Below, in pieces: positions 28,772 to 36,550 of a stretch of 64,000 bases of DNA. The stretch's first letter is position 1, and the number at the start of each line of letters is the position of its first letter. The notes below the pieces were generated by a model that ran no database searches, had not been told where the DNA came from, and saw only the letters and a program-made list of their open reading frames with translations. The stretch comes from Bacillota bacterium (lineage in GTDB: Bacteria; Bacillota; Clostridia; Lachnospirales; Lachnospiraceae). The stretch is from contig JAEWMB010000022.1 of assembly GCA_023457255.1 (NCBI GenBank), positions 74,017 through 138,016 of the forward strand. The letters are read 5' to 3'. Position numbers and translations under genes: made by a program.

Positions 28772-30031
28772 ATGAAAAATAGATTTGTAACCGGTGTAAT
28801 ATCCGGAGTACTCTGTACCTTAGTAATCTGTAGCCTTTCGTTTGGTATTCTGTATCGAAATGCATTAGCGCAAAGAGACAATGGAAACACCAATGAATCC
28901 TCGCAAAGCACGGATGATAATCAAAATAGTACCGGAGATGAAGAAGTAATTGATGAAGCAACCTTTCAGAAGAAACTTAAGTATATGAAAAGCCTGGTAA
29001 ATAATTTTTATTTATGGGACGTAAATGAAGGTGATTATCAAAACGGTATGCTAAAGGGCATGATGAGTGCTTTAAATGATCCTTACTCCAGCTATTATAC
29101 GAAAGAAGAGTATGACGCCTTAATGGAAACTACCAATGGTATTTATTATGGTATCGGAGCTACTGTTAGCCAAAATGTAAATACCGGTATTATTACCATT
29201 GTAAAACCATTTGTTGATGGACCTGCCTATCAGTCTGGTGTCCTTCCGGGAGATATCCTTTATATGGTGGAAGAGGAAGAAGTAACAGGAGTTGATCTTA
29301 CAAAGGTTGTTAGTAAGATGAAAGGGGAAGAGAATACGGAGGTTCGCATCACTGTCATGAGGGAAGGTAAAAGTGAACCGATTGAGATTACAATTACAAG
29401 AGGCCAGATTGAGATTCCAACCGTTGAATATGAGATGTTAAAAGATAAATTGGGTTATATCAGTATTCTTGAATTTGATAAAATAACAATAGATCAGTAC
29501 ATGGCAGCAATTAAGGACTTAGAGTCTCAAGGAATGCAAGGACTTATCATAGATCTTCGTGATAATCCGGGTGGTTTATACGATTCCGCAGTTCAGATGC
29601 TTGATCGTATTATAGGAAAAGGACTATTAGTTTATACGGAGACGAAAGATGGTACCAGATCTGAAGATTATGCGACGACAAAAGAAGAGTTAAAGGTACC
29701 GTTAGCGGTTATTGTGAATGGTAATAGTGCAAGCGCCTCCGAGATTTTTGCAGGTGCGGTACAGGATTACAAGAAGGGGACTATCGTGGGTACTCAGAGT
29801 TTTGGTAAAGGTATCGTACAGTCTCTTTTCCCATTATTTGATGGCAGCGCGGTCAAGGTAACCGTATCCAACTACTTTACACCAAATGGAAGAAGTATTC
29901 ATAAGACCGGAATTACTCCGGATGTGGAAGTAGAGCTAGATGAGGAATTAAAACAAAAAGTAGTAATTACTCACGAAGAAGATAATCAGTTGCAGAAAGC
30001 TATCGAAATCATAAAGAAACAAATAAAATAA
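28772..30031 (+). CDS. ctpA: C-terminal processing peptidase CtpA, S41 family
   Basis: Membrane-anchored serine protease of 419 aa that trims or degrades exported proteins. It has an N-terminal uncleaved signal-anchor (~5-32), an acidic Ser/Thr/Asn-rich linker, a PDZ domain (~110-195) and the S41 catalytic domain. The Ser-Lys dyad is visible as Ser321 in SASAS and Lys346 in FGKG, with the 25-residue spacing expected for Tsp/CtpB enzymes. The ATG is fixed by GGATTGGAGG. Following ftsEX and the M23 hydrolase, it may process that hydrolase or another cell-envelope protein; this is inference from gene order. A strong bidirectional terminator follows. Confidence 0.93.
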   Translation: MKNRFVTGVISGVLCTLVICSLSFGILYRNALAQRDNGNTNESSQSTDDNQNSTGDEEVIDEATFQKKLKYMKSLVNNFYLWDVNEGDYQNGMLKGMMSALNDPYSSYYTKEEYDALMETTNGIYYGIGATVSQNVNTGIITIVKPFVDGPAYQSGVLPGDILYMVEEEEVTGVDLTKVVSKMKGEENTEVRITVMREGKSEPIEITITRGQIEIPTVEYEMLKDKLGYISILEFDKITIDQYMAAIKDLESQGMQGLIIDLRDNPGGLYDSAVQMLDRIIGKGLLVYTETKDGTRSEDYATTKEELKVPLAVIVNGNSASASEIFAGAVQDYKKGTIVGTQSFGKGIVQSLFPLFDGSAVKVTVSNYFTPNGRSIHKTGITPDVEVELDEELKQKVVITHEEDNQLQKAIEIIKKQIK

Positions 30032-30085
30032 AAAAAAGCGTTACTTCATAACTGTTAGAAGAGGTTATGAAGTAACGCTTTTTTT
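30031..30085. terminator. Bidirectional terminator between ctpA and the SDR gene
   Basis: Perfect 15-bp stem GCGTTACTTCATAAC (30038-30052) / GTTATGAAGTAACGC (30064-30078) flanked by A-run and T-run, so it can work for ctpA on the plus strand and for the convergent SDR gene on the minus strand. Confidence 0.93.
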
Positions 30086-30105
30086 ATGAAAGAATTGATC
30101 TCTAA

Positions 30106-30804
30106 TCATGTTCTGGTAATTTGATGTCTCTGTGGTGCAAGGGTAATTTCCCGAAGGACGATTCCTTCGCGAAGGGAGAGGGCGTACTCCACTGCGTCTG
30201 CGATCTCCTCCGGAGTTAGATAAGTATCGGGTGTGACTCCTTCTCTAAAGTTTGCATTACGGTAAAGATTTGTTTGAGTCATGTCAGGCTGTATTGTGAC
30301 GACTTTAACTCCGTATTTTCTGGTTTCTTCAAAAAGAGAGGAAGAAAAATTACTTAAGGCTGCTTTTGTAGCTCCATAAGCACAACCATGCGGATTTGAT
30401 TTTTTCGCAGTAATGGATGAGATATTTAGTATCGTTCCATATGATTTTTTTAAATCACGTAATAAAAGATTGGTAAGCAAAAGCGGTACTTCAATATTAA
30501 CTGTAGTCATTTCGTGAATTTTCTTTAAATTTAGTTCTTCATGAGGGCCATAGTAGCCGGCGCCGGCATTGTTTACTAATAAGCTGATATGATCCTGCTG
30601 CTTTATCCCGGTGATGATTTGTTCTAATTTAAGGATATCAGTTAAATCACATAGGATTTCATGAAAATGGGGTGAGGTGTAAAGTAAATGATCTTTACTG
30701 GCAGTCCTTGAAAGTCCATATACCTTATATTCCAAGGTAAGCAGCTTTTTTGCAATCGCTTGCCCTATACCGGAGGAAACCCCAGTTACAATAGCTGTTT
30801 TCAT
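30106..30804 (-). CDS. Short-chain dehydrogenase/reductase
   Basis: NAD(P)-dependent oxidoreductase with a Rossmann fold, 232 aa, classical SDR size. The nucleotide-binding TG-x3-G-x-G motif is at Gly8, Gly12 and Gly14. NNAG is at 78-81, and the catalytic set is Ser130 with Tyr143 and Lys147 in YGATK. The substrate cannot be told from sequence; the family covers many alcohols, sugars and fatty-acid intermediates. It is the last gene of a three-gene minus-strand unit, 21 bases after the SPL-like gene, with GGAGGTAG upstream of its ATG. A role with the two upstream genes is not evident. Confidence 0.85.
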   Translation of the reverse strand: MKTAIVTGVSSGIGQAIAKKLLTLEYKVYGLSRTASKDHLLYTSPHFHEILCDLTDILKLEQIITGIKQQDHISLLVNNAGAGYYGPHEELNLKKIHEMTTVNIEVPLLLTNLLLRDLKKSYGTILNISSITAKKSNPHGCAYGATKAALSNFSSSLFEETRKYGVKVVTIQPDMTQTNLYRNANFREGVTPDTYLTPEEIADAVEYALSLREGIVLREITLAPQRHQITRT

Positions 30805-30825
30805 TTAACTACCTCCAATGATGTT

Positions 30826-31872
30826 TCATAATGATAAAATAATAGGAAAAGCTTCATCCCATAAAAAGATACGTTCCTTATCATAATATTCCGTAAGTTT
30901 TTGATAAGCAAAGAACATCATTTCTTTTGAAGTCTCCCTGCCATAATGTGCGACTCCATCTTCTGGTTCATAAGGATATTGTAAAATAGCGGACCCCGGA
31001 CGTTGCTTCCTCATTCGTTTCAGATAATCTTTGGAGACCCGGAATACTCCAAGACTAATGTCCCTAATGCTTTTTGGAGAGATTTGGGTCCATAGAAAGT
31101 TAAAAAAGTTCTCATAAACTTCCTGATAATCCGCAATATATATCATGGGGTCAAAACACAGGCGTACAGGATGCCCTAAGGATAATGCGGTTTTGATAGC
31201 TTTGATTCTGGTATAAAGACTCGGTGTTCCATGTTCATAATTTTTAATGACACTTTCTGGTGATAGTGTAAAGGCATAGATAACATTAGAAAGCACGGGA
31301 AGTGCTTTTAAAGCCTCTTTATTAGCATTTTTGGTTCTTATCTCAATCGTCAGATCCGTATGATGCTTTGCATAATCGCACCAAGCGGAAACAAAACCAA
31401 AGAGTCCTTCCAGTGCTAAAAGATCCGTATCATATGAGATGCAAAGATATGCTTTATGCTTTTTTAACAGTCTTGTGACATGAGAAAAGATATCCTCAAG
31501 ATTGACGAATACGACTAGATTAGCGGAAGGATACATTCCTTGTAAGTAACAATATTCACAATCATAAAGACAGTTCATGATACTGGAGGTATAGTAAAAA
31601 TATTCTTCACCAAAGCCTTGGCAAACAGGTGCTCCGTTAAAGATAAATTCACCCTGTTTTTTAGCAAGTATGAGATTGGGGGAATTTTTCTGCTTAAGGA
31701 AGTTTTGGTGAGTACGATTAAAGACATCCTTATAATGTGTAATAGAGATTATCTTTGCCTTCGGAAATCGAAGAAGTATTTGCTTCGTACGAGGATGGTC
31801 TTTTACTTCCTCTTCCACATAAATATGAGTGAAATAATTATTTTCTAAGTAATTGTTTGAGTTCACAGACAT
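30826..31872 (-). CDS. Spore photoproduct lyase-like radical SAM protein
   Basis: Radical SAM protein of 348 aa, similar in size to SplB. Residues 101-108 hold C-x3-C-x2-C (Cys101, Cys105, Cys108) for the 4Fe-4S cluster, and the third cysteine is flanked by tyrosines (Tyr107, Tyr109) as in true spore photoproduct lyase. The segment continues as YLQ, a further SPL signature. The hydrogen-donor cysteine of SPL is expected roughly 45-50 residues later, where this protein reads CISYDTD; by-eye alignment places Tyr147 at that spot, with Cys144 the nearest cysteine. So it may be a diverged homologue with another reaction. Its start overlaps the upstream nucleosidase-like gene by 35 bases, a tight coupling. 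Confidence 0.78.
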   Translation of the reverse strand: MSVNSNNYLENNYFTHIYVEEEVKDHPRTKQILLRFPKAKIISITHYKDVFNRTHQNFLKQKNSPNLILAKKQGEFIFNGAPVCQGFGEEYFYYTSSIMNCLYDCEYCYLQGMYPSANLVVFVNLEDIFSHVTRLLKKHKAYLCISYDTDLLALEGLFGFVSAWCDYAKHHTDLTIEIRTKNANKEALKALPVLSNVIYAFTLSPESVIKNYEHGTPSLYTRIKAIKTALSLGHPVRLCFDPMIYIADYQEVYENFFNFLWTQISPKSIRDISLGVFRVSKDYLKRMRKQRPGSAILQYPYEPEDGVAHYGRETSKEMMFFAYQKLTEYYDKERIFLWDEAFPIILSL

Positions 31873-32731
31873 ATTGTTTCCCTTCCACTTTGGATTTGCA
31901 ATTGCTAACCTCCTTGCGAGCTAGAAAATCTTGAAGGAGTATCTTAATCGGACGTTTTAAACAATTAGCATATAAAAGATGCTGCCGCAGAGAAGCTGTC
32001 ATGCTTGTGGTAAGGGATAGCCTTTCTTCTATTTGATGGAGTAAGTGCCATATTTCCTCGGAAAATCCTTCAAAATCTTGAGTATATGATTCCTTCCAAA
32101 CACCGATATGGCGGGAAACTAACAAAAAGTCCCTGCACCAGGAAAGAAGAGGTCGGATGCCTTCTGCTAAAAGAGCTGGAGCGCGGGCGGTTACATCCTT
32201 TGCAGATAACCCCTCATTAGGATAATCAGACACCATCTTAAGAAAGAACATTTGATGCTGAGAAAGAAAATGAAGGGCAGCTTGATAAATGCCATACGCC
32301 TCCATATCAATTAATTCCGTTCGGGGAGAAGCAGTTAGACTTGGAGTAAGTTCTTTCGTTATAATCGTTTTAGAACTTAGGATGGAGGCTTCTTGAAACG
32401 GATGTCTTGGAGGAAGATCGGGATAGCATGCACGAGAACTGCCTTGAGAGATTAATTTATTGCATAGTACCAGCTCTCCAAGAGTAAATTCGTTGATAAG
32501 AGAACCACAAAAACCAAAGTTTAGTAAGCAATCGGCAGCAGTTGGATTTTTTATGGTAAAAACATAAGTAAGTGCTATTGCAGCCTGTAATTCGGAAACT
32601 CCTGTAATAACAAGAGTAATATCCTCTGATTCAAAAACCTCGAATCTTGTATGCGCTCGATTTTTCTTTAATCCGAATTCTTTGATAAATGGCGAGGCTT
32701 CTAGATAGAGAGCAGTAGTGATATATAACAT
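31838..32731 (-). CDS. MTA/SAH nucleosidase-like protein with C-terminal extension
   Basis: Nucleoside phosphorylase-fold protein of 297 aa. Features of the MTA/SAH nucleosidase superfamily include the LNFGFCGSL segment (~70-78), IDMEAYG with Met143-Glu144 for ribose binding, and VSDYP with Asp169 at the base-recognition position. The last ~115 residues are a helical extension not part of the usual ~230-aa enzyme. The ATG at 32731 is preferred over 32749 because GAAAGGG lies just before it. It overlaps the SPL-like gene downstream. Radical SAM enzymes can release 5'-deoxyadenosine, which MTA/SAH nucleosidases are known to cleave, so the pair may be a radical enzyme with its product-clearing hydrolase (inference). 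Confidence 0.75.
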   Translation of the reverse strand: MLYITTALYLEASPFIKEFGLKKNRAHTRFEVFESEDITLVITGVSELQAAIALTYVFTIKNPTAADCLLNFGFCGSLINEFTLGELVLCNKLISQGSSRACYPDLPPRHPFQEASILSSKTIITKELTPSLTASPRTELIDMEAYGIYQAALHFLSQHQMFFLKMVSDYPNEGLSAKDVTARAPALLAEGIRPLLSWCRDFLLVSRHIGVWKESYTQDFEGFSEEIWHLLHQIEERLSLTTSMTASLRQHLLYANCLKRPIKILLQDFLARKEVSNCKSKVEGKQYVCELKQLLRK

Positions 32732-32891
32732 AAATAACCCTTTCGTCATTTATAAAATTATACTTATTAAAATTTTAAGTGCATCTACCAGTTAAGACAC
32801 ATCTATCCTATTATTATAAGCGTTTTCTATTGGACATGCAACGGAGAGTCTTGACGTTTTAAAGGAAAATCTATAATTTGATGAAAATGTA

Positions 32892-32920
32892 TTGCACAAA
32901 ATAATAAATTGTGGTAAGAT
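32892..32920 (+). promoter_or_regulatory. Predicted promoter for the pheB-hom unit
   Basis: TTGCAC (32892-32897), 17-bp spacer, TAAGAT (32915-32920). It lies about 190 bases before the proposed start of the ACT-domain gene, leaving a long structured leader. Confidence 0.6.
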
Positions 32921-32940
32921 ATCTTTTCAGTACGGACATG

Positions 32941-33050
32941 TGTGTTTGTAGTGCAAACACAAAGTGCTGCATACAATGGAGTAATTGAGATTAGAGGTAG
33001 TTACGTTCTATTTGTAGTACTCCAATCCGCGAGCAGATTGGAGACACATG
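32941..33050 (+). promoter_or_regulatory. Structured leader with mutually exclusive hairpins
   Basis: A first hairpin pairs TGTGTTTG (32941-32948) with CAAACACA (32954-32961). Downstream, TACTCCA (33018-33024) can pair either with TGGAGTA (32977-32983), or its part CTCCAATC (33020-33027) can pair with GATTGGAG (33036-33043), which carries a GGAG next to an in-frame ATG at 33048. The alternatives exclude each other, as in translational attenuators. No T-run is present. Drawn by eye only. Confidence 0.4.
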
Positions 33051-33110
33051 GAATTGGTAAGCCTTATTTCTGTTATGCATTGGTATGCAACGGGTATTAT
33101 GGGGGATCTT

Positions 33111-33551
33111 ATGGATGAAGAAAAATACTATATAGTGAAGAAGAAGGCACTGCCGGAAGTATTGTTAAAGGTAGTTGAGGCGAAGCGCTTGCTGGATTCC
33201 GAGCGGGTTATGACAATACAGGAAGCAACCGATGCGGTAGACATCAGCAGAAGTTCTTTTTACAAATATAAGGATGATATTCTTCCGTTTCATGAAAATA
33301 ATCGGGGGAAAACGATTACTTTTATGATTCAGATGGATGATATTCCCGGATTATTGTCAATGGTTTTAAACCAGATAGCAAAAAGTAATGCAAATGTATT
33401 GACCATTCATCAGACGATACCAATTGGCGGTATAGCATCTCTAACACTAGGCATTGAGATATTGCCTCAGACCTTAGAATTATCGCAGATGCTAGAATCA
33501 ATAGAAGCGCTTGATGGAATCCACTACCTAAAGATTTTAGGCAGAGAGTAA
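33111..33551 (+). CDS. ACT domain-containing protein, PheB-like (UPF0735)
   Basis: Small ACT-domain protein, 146 aa from the ATG at 33111, close to the ~147 residues of Bacillus PheB. Residues 1-60 form a helix-turn-helix-like segment (ISRSSFYKYKD), and residues ~68-146 are an ACT domain, a fold that binds amino acids. An earlier in-frame ATG at 33048 would add 21 residues; the later start is chosen from family length and GGGGG upstream. It precedes homoserine dehydrogenase by 103 bp and probably shares its transcript, fitting a regulatory role in aspartate-family or aromatic amino acid synthesis. The biochemical role is not established from sequence. Confidence 0.85.
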   Translation: MDEEKYYIVKKKALPEVLLKVVEAKRLLDSERVMTIQEATDAVDISRSSFYKYKDDILPFHENNRGKTITFMIQMDDIPGLLSMVLNQIAKSNANVLTIHQTIPIGGIASLTLGIEILPQTLELSQMLESIEALDGIHYLKILGRE

Positions 33552-33623
33552 TACGGAACGTTTTGATACATATAACGAACGTGTTGAATAGGAAACGGAA
33601 ATTTTTAATATCTTGATTTTTAT

Positions 33624-33649
33624 GCGTACCAAAATTACGCGGATAGGAG
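33624..33649 (+). promoter_or_regulatory. Leader hairpin plus Shine-Dalgarno, hom
   Basis: GCGTA (33624-33628) pairs with TACGC (33636-33640) across 7 nt, followed directly by GGATAGGAG and the ATG at 33655. The sequence from TCTTGATTT before the stem to the start codon is nearly the same as ahead of the chemoreceptor gene at 43539. Confidence 0.6.
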
Positions 33650-33654
33650 TTTAT

Positions 33655-34857
33655 ATGAAGATAGCAGTGCTAGGATTTGGAACCGTAGGTTCCGGAGTAT
33701 ATGAGGTAATAAAAACAAATTACGAAACGATTGCAAAACGTGCCGGTGAAGTTGTTGATATTAAATATGTACTAGACTTAAGAGACTTTCCGGGGAATCC
33801 GGTTCAGGATGTTATAACTCATGACTTTAATGTAATTGTAAACGATCCGGAGGTTAAGATTGTTGTAGAAGTTATGGGTGGCGTTGAGCCTGCTTATACT
33901 TATGTAAAGGAAGCCTTATTAAAAGGTAAGTCCGTATGTACCTCTAACAAAGAGTTGGTTGCAAGACATGGAGCAGAATTGTTAGAAATAGCAAAACAAA
34001 AGAAGATTAACTTTTTATTTGAAGCTAGTGTCGGCGGAGGTATTCCTATTATTCGTCCTCTTAATCAGTCGCTGACAGCGGATGAGATTGTAGAAATCAC
34101 AGGTATTTTAAATGGTACTACAAACTATATCTTATCAAAGATGAAAACACAGGGTTCTGAATTTGAAACCGTACTTAAGGAAGCTCAGGCGCTTGGCTAT
34201 GCGGAACGTAATCCGGAGGCTGATGTTGAAGGTTATGACGCCTGCCGTAAGATTGCGATACTTACCTCTCTGGCATATGGAATGAATGTCGATTTCGAAC
34301 AGATTTACACGGAAGGAATTACGAAAATAACAGCAGAGGATATTAAATATGCCAATGCGTTAGAAGCCGGTATTAAATTATTGGCTACTAGTAAAAATGT
34401 AGATGGTCAGGTGTATGCAATGGTGGCACCCAAGATGATAAACGATAAGCATCCATTATTTTCTGTGAATGATGTATTTAACGGAATCCTTGTAAAGGGA
34501 AATTTACTGGGTGATGTCATGTTTTATGGAAGTGGAGCCGGAAAACTTCCAACCGCAAGTGCAGTTGTTTCCGATGTTGTAGATGCTACCAAGCACATGG
34601 GCACTAACATTATGACACTATGGAGCAGCAAGCACCTGATTCCGGCGGATATGAATACCTATGAGAGTAAATTCTTTGTCCGTATCCCTTTAGAGGAAGA
34701 AGCACTTGCAAAGGAGATTTTCCGGATTTCAAAGGTTGTATCGATACCTGATGCAGCAGGAGAATTTGCATTTATCACAGAGAAGATGACCGAAGAAGCC
34801 TTTACCGAGGCGGCAGGGAAGGTCTTAATTATCAATCGGATTCGTGTAGAATTTTAA
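33655..34857 (+). CDS. hom: Homoserine dehydrogenase
   Basis: NAD(P)-dependent enzyme converting aspartate semialdehyde to homoserine, the branch point to threonine and methionine; cytoplasmic. The 400-aa protein opens with the dinucleotide-binding motif GFGTVGSG (Gly7, Gly9, Gly12). It contains the substrate-domain segments SNKELVA, EASVGGGIP and GTTNYIL typical of the family, and ends with a short ACT-like region (~345-400). The start at 33655 follows GGATAGGAG; an upstream ATG at 33613 would read through the leader hairpin. It sits between the ACT protein and the ApgM-family gene, with aspartate kinase further downstream, forming an aspartate-pathway cluster. Confidence 0.95.
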   Translation: MKIAVLGFGTVGSGVYEVIKTNYETIAKRAGEVVDIKYVLDLRDFPGNPVQDVITHDFNVIVNDPEVKIVVEVMGGVEPAYTYVKEALLKGKSVCTSNKELVARHGAELLEIAKQKKINFLFEASVGGGIPIIRPLNQSLTADEIVEITGILNGTTNYILSKMKTQGSEFETVLKEAQALGYAERNPEADVEGYDACRKIAILTSLAYGMNVDFEQIYTEGITKITAEDIKYANALEAGIKLLATSKNVDGQVYAMVAPKMINDKHPLFSVNDVFNGILVKGNLLGDVMFYGSGAGKLPTASAVVSDVVDATKHMGTNIMTLWSSKHLIPADMNTYESKFFVRIPLEEEALAKEIFRISKVVSIPDAAGEFAFITEKMTEEAFTEAAGKVLIINRIRVEF

Positions 34858-35228
34858 TAAAGGAACAGCTCTTATTTGTTCTTCCAATTATATTTTGGTT
34901 CAGGAACAATAGTAACAGGTTATGGAATAATGCTTACAGACTGCATTCATGAGGGGATGTATTGTACGTATAGAGAATGGGATAAGAGGCAGGTTCTTTC
35001 TGCTTGTCAGATGTAATGCTAGGTGAAGGATGTTTACATTCTTCACCTAGAAATATATGGATTAATATTTTTGTTATGGTACGGGAAGCAACTAAATAAG
35101 ATAGAAAAGAACATAAGGTTGTGGAATGTTATTTTGTTCAACTGGAAATGGAGGATAGGTTGAAAATAAAGTCAATGTTTCAACCTCCTGACTTTTATGT
35201 GTGCTAAAGCATGCGGATGGGAGTTAAG
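34858..35228. other. Intergenic region hom-apgM with strong hairpins
   Basis: No gene supported. A long stem CTAGGTGAAG (35019-35028) / CTTCACCTAG (35041-35050), extended inward by ATGT/ACAT, is followed by a second stem GGTTGAAA (35158-35165) / TTTCAACC (35178-35185). GTCAG near 35006 could close with CTGAC near 35188. The region ends in the leader hairpin of the ApgM gene. A role in mRNA processing or regulation is possible. Confidence 0.5.
35198..35224 (+). promoter_or_regulatory. Leader hairpin plus Shine-Dalgarno, ApgM-family gene
   Basis: TGTGTGC (35198-35204) pairs with GCATGCG (35209-35215), using G-T pairs, across a TAAA loop and is followed by GATGGGAG and the ATG at 35229. Confidence 0.55.
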
Positions 35229-36434
35229 ATGAAGTATATTATAGTACTTGGAGATGGAATGGCGGATGAGCCAATCGATCAATTAAGCGGGATGACACCA
35301 CTTGAATATGCAGAAACAAAAACTATGGACGAACTGGCAGGAAAATCAGAAATAGGGTTATGTCACACGATACCAGAGGGAATGAAACCGGGAAGTGACA
35401 CGGCAAATCTTGCTGTATTAGGGTATAATCCGAAACAGTATTATACCGGAAGGTCTCCCCTTGAGGCACTAAGTATAGGTGTTGCGTTAAGTCCGACCGA
35501 TATTGCGATTCGCTGTAATATTGTTACAATATCAGAGGAAGAGATACCTTATGAACAGAAAACAATGATAGACCATAGTGCAAGTGAAATATCAACAGAG
35601 GATGCGGCCTTTTTATTAGAGGCGGTTAGAAAAGAGCTTAGTACTGAAGAATTTTCCTATTATTTAGGCACAAGTTATCGGCATCTCCTCATTTGGGAGA
35701 AAGGTGAAGTGGCAGAATTAACACCCCCTCATGACATTCTTGGAAAAGTAGTTGGCGAATATCTTCCGGAGGAAAAGAAATTAAGAGAGATGATGGAAAA
35801 AAGCTATGCTATTCTAAATAATCATCCAATTAACATAGAACGTAAGAAAAAAGGTCTAAATAAAGCAAACTCCATTTGGTTTTGGGGAGCGGGTACGAAG
35901 CCGGCATTATCTTCTTTTGAAGAGAAGACCGGAAAACGCGGAGTAATGATATCCGCGGTTGATTTGTTAAAAGGAATAGCGGTAGGAGCGGGGATGAAGG
36001 TGATTGAAGTGCCCGGTGCAGATGGTACCTTGCATACCAACTACGAAGGGAAAGCAATGGCTGCAGTTGAGGCGTTGACAGATGAAGGTTATGATTTTGC
36101 ATATGTGCATGTGGAAGCACCCGATGAGATGGGACATCAGGGAAATCTAGAGCATAAAATTCAAGCTATTGAAGCCTTGGATCAACGTGTTATTCGCATA
36201 ATAAAAGAGGAAATGACAAAACGAGGATATGACTATCGGATGCTTGTAATGCCAGACCATCCAACACCGCTTCGTATTCGTACCCATACTTCTGAACCGG
36301 TACCATATATGCTTTATGACAGTACGAAAGAGTTAGGAAAAGTAGCCTTTTACAATGAAAAAGAAGCTGAATCAACTGGTAATATTACAAAAGAAGGATA
36401 TCGGCTCATTGACAAATTGCTTCTGTTTCGCTAG
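35229..36434 (+). CDS. apgM: ApgM-family protein (phosphoglycerate mutase-like; possible homoserine kinase analogue)
   Basis: Alkaline-phosphatase-superfamily metalloenzyme of 401 aa. GDGMAD near the N-terminus and GSDTANLAVLGY (~55-66) carry the metal-binding Asp and the Ser nucleophile typical of archaeal-type cofactor-independent phosphoglycerate mutase. The late MPDHPTP and HTSEPVP segments hold the second metal set. The ATG at 35229 follows GATGGGAG; the in-frame ATG at 35211 lies within the leader hairpin. Placement between hom and aspartate kinase matters: in several Clostridia, ApgM homologues beside threonine genes have been proposed as functional analogues of homoserine kinase. No thrB is visible here. 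Which activity it has is undecided. Confidence 0.82.
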   Translation: MKYIIVLGDGMADEPIDQLSGMTPLEYAETKTMDELAGKSEIGLCHTIPEGMKPGSDTANLAVLGYNPKQYYTGRSPLEALSIGVALSPTDIAIRCNIVTISEEEIPYEQKTMIDHSASEISTEDAAFLLEAVRKELSTEEFSYYLGTSYRHLLIWEKGEVAELTPPHDILGKVVGEYLPEEKKLREMMEKSYAILNNHPINIERKKKGLNKANSIWFWGAGTKPALSSFEEKTGKRGVMISAVDLLKGIAVGAGMKVIEVPGADGTLHTNYEGKAMAAVEALTDEGYDFAYVHVEAPDEMGHQGNLEHKIQAIEALDQRVIRIIKEEMTKRGYDYRMLVMPDHPTPLRIRTHTSEPVPYMLYDSTKELGKVAFYNEKEAESTGNITKEGYRLIDKLLLFR

Positions 36435-36550
36435 CATAGGAAATATGTGCTTAGTCATGCACGAAAGAAAAGAAGATTAATAAAATAAAGCAACAGGCTA
36501 ACAGAGGAAGAAATATCTTTCTATGGAAAAGCTAGGTTTAGGAGGCATCT

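Noticed and set aside
32925..33110. T-box leader in front of the pheB-hom unit
   Set aside because: The leader is structured but no T-box AGGGTGGNACCGCG-like core or terminator/antiterminator with T-run is present.
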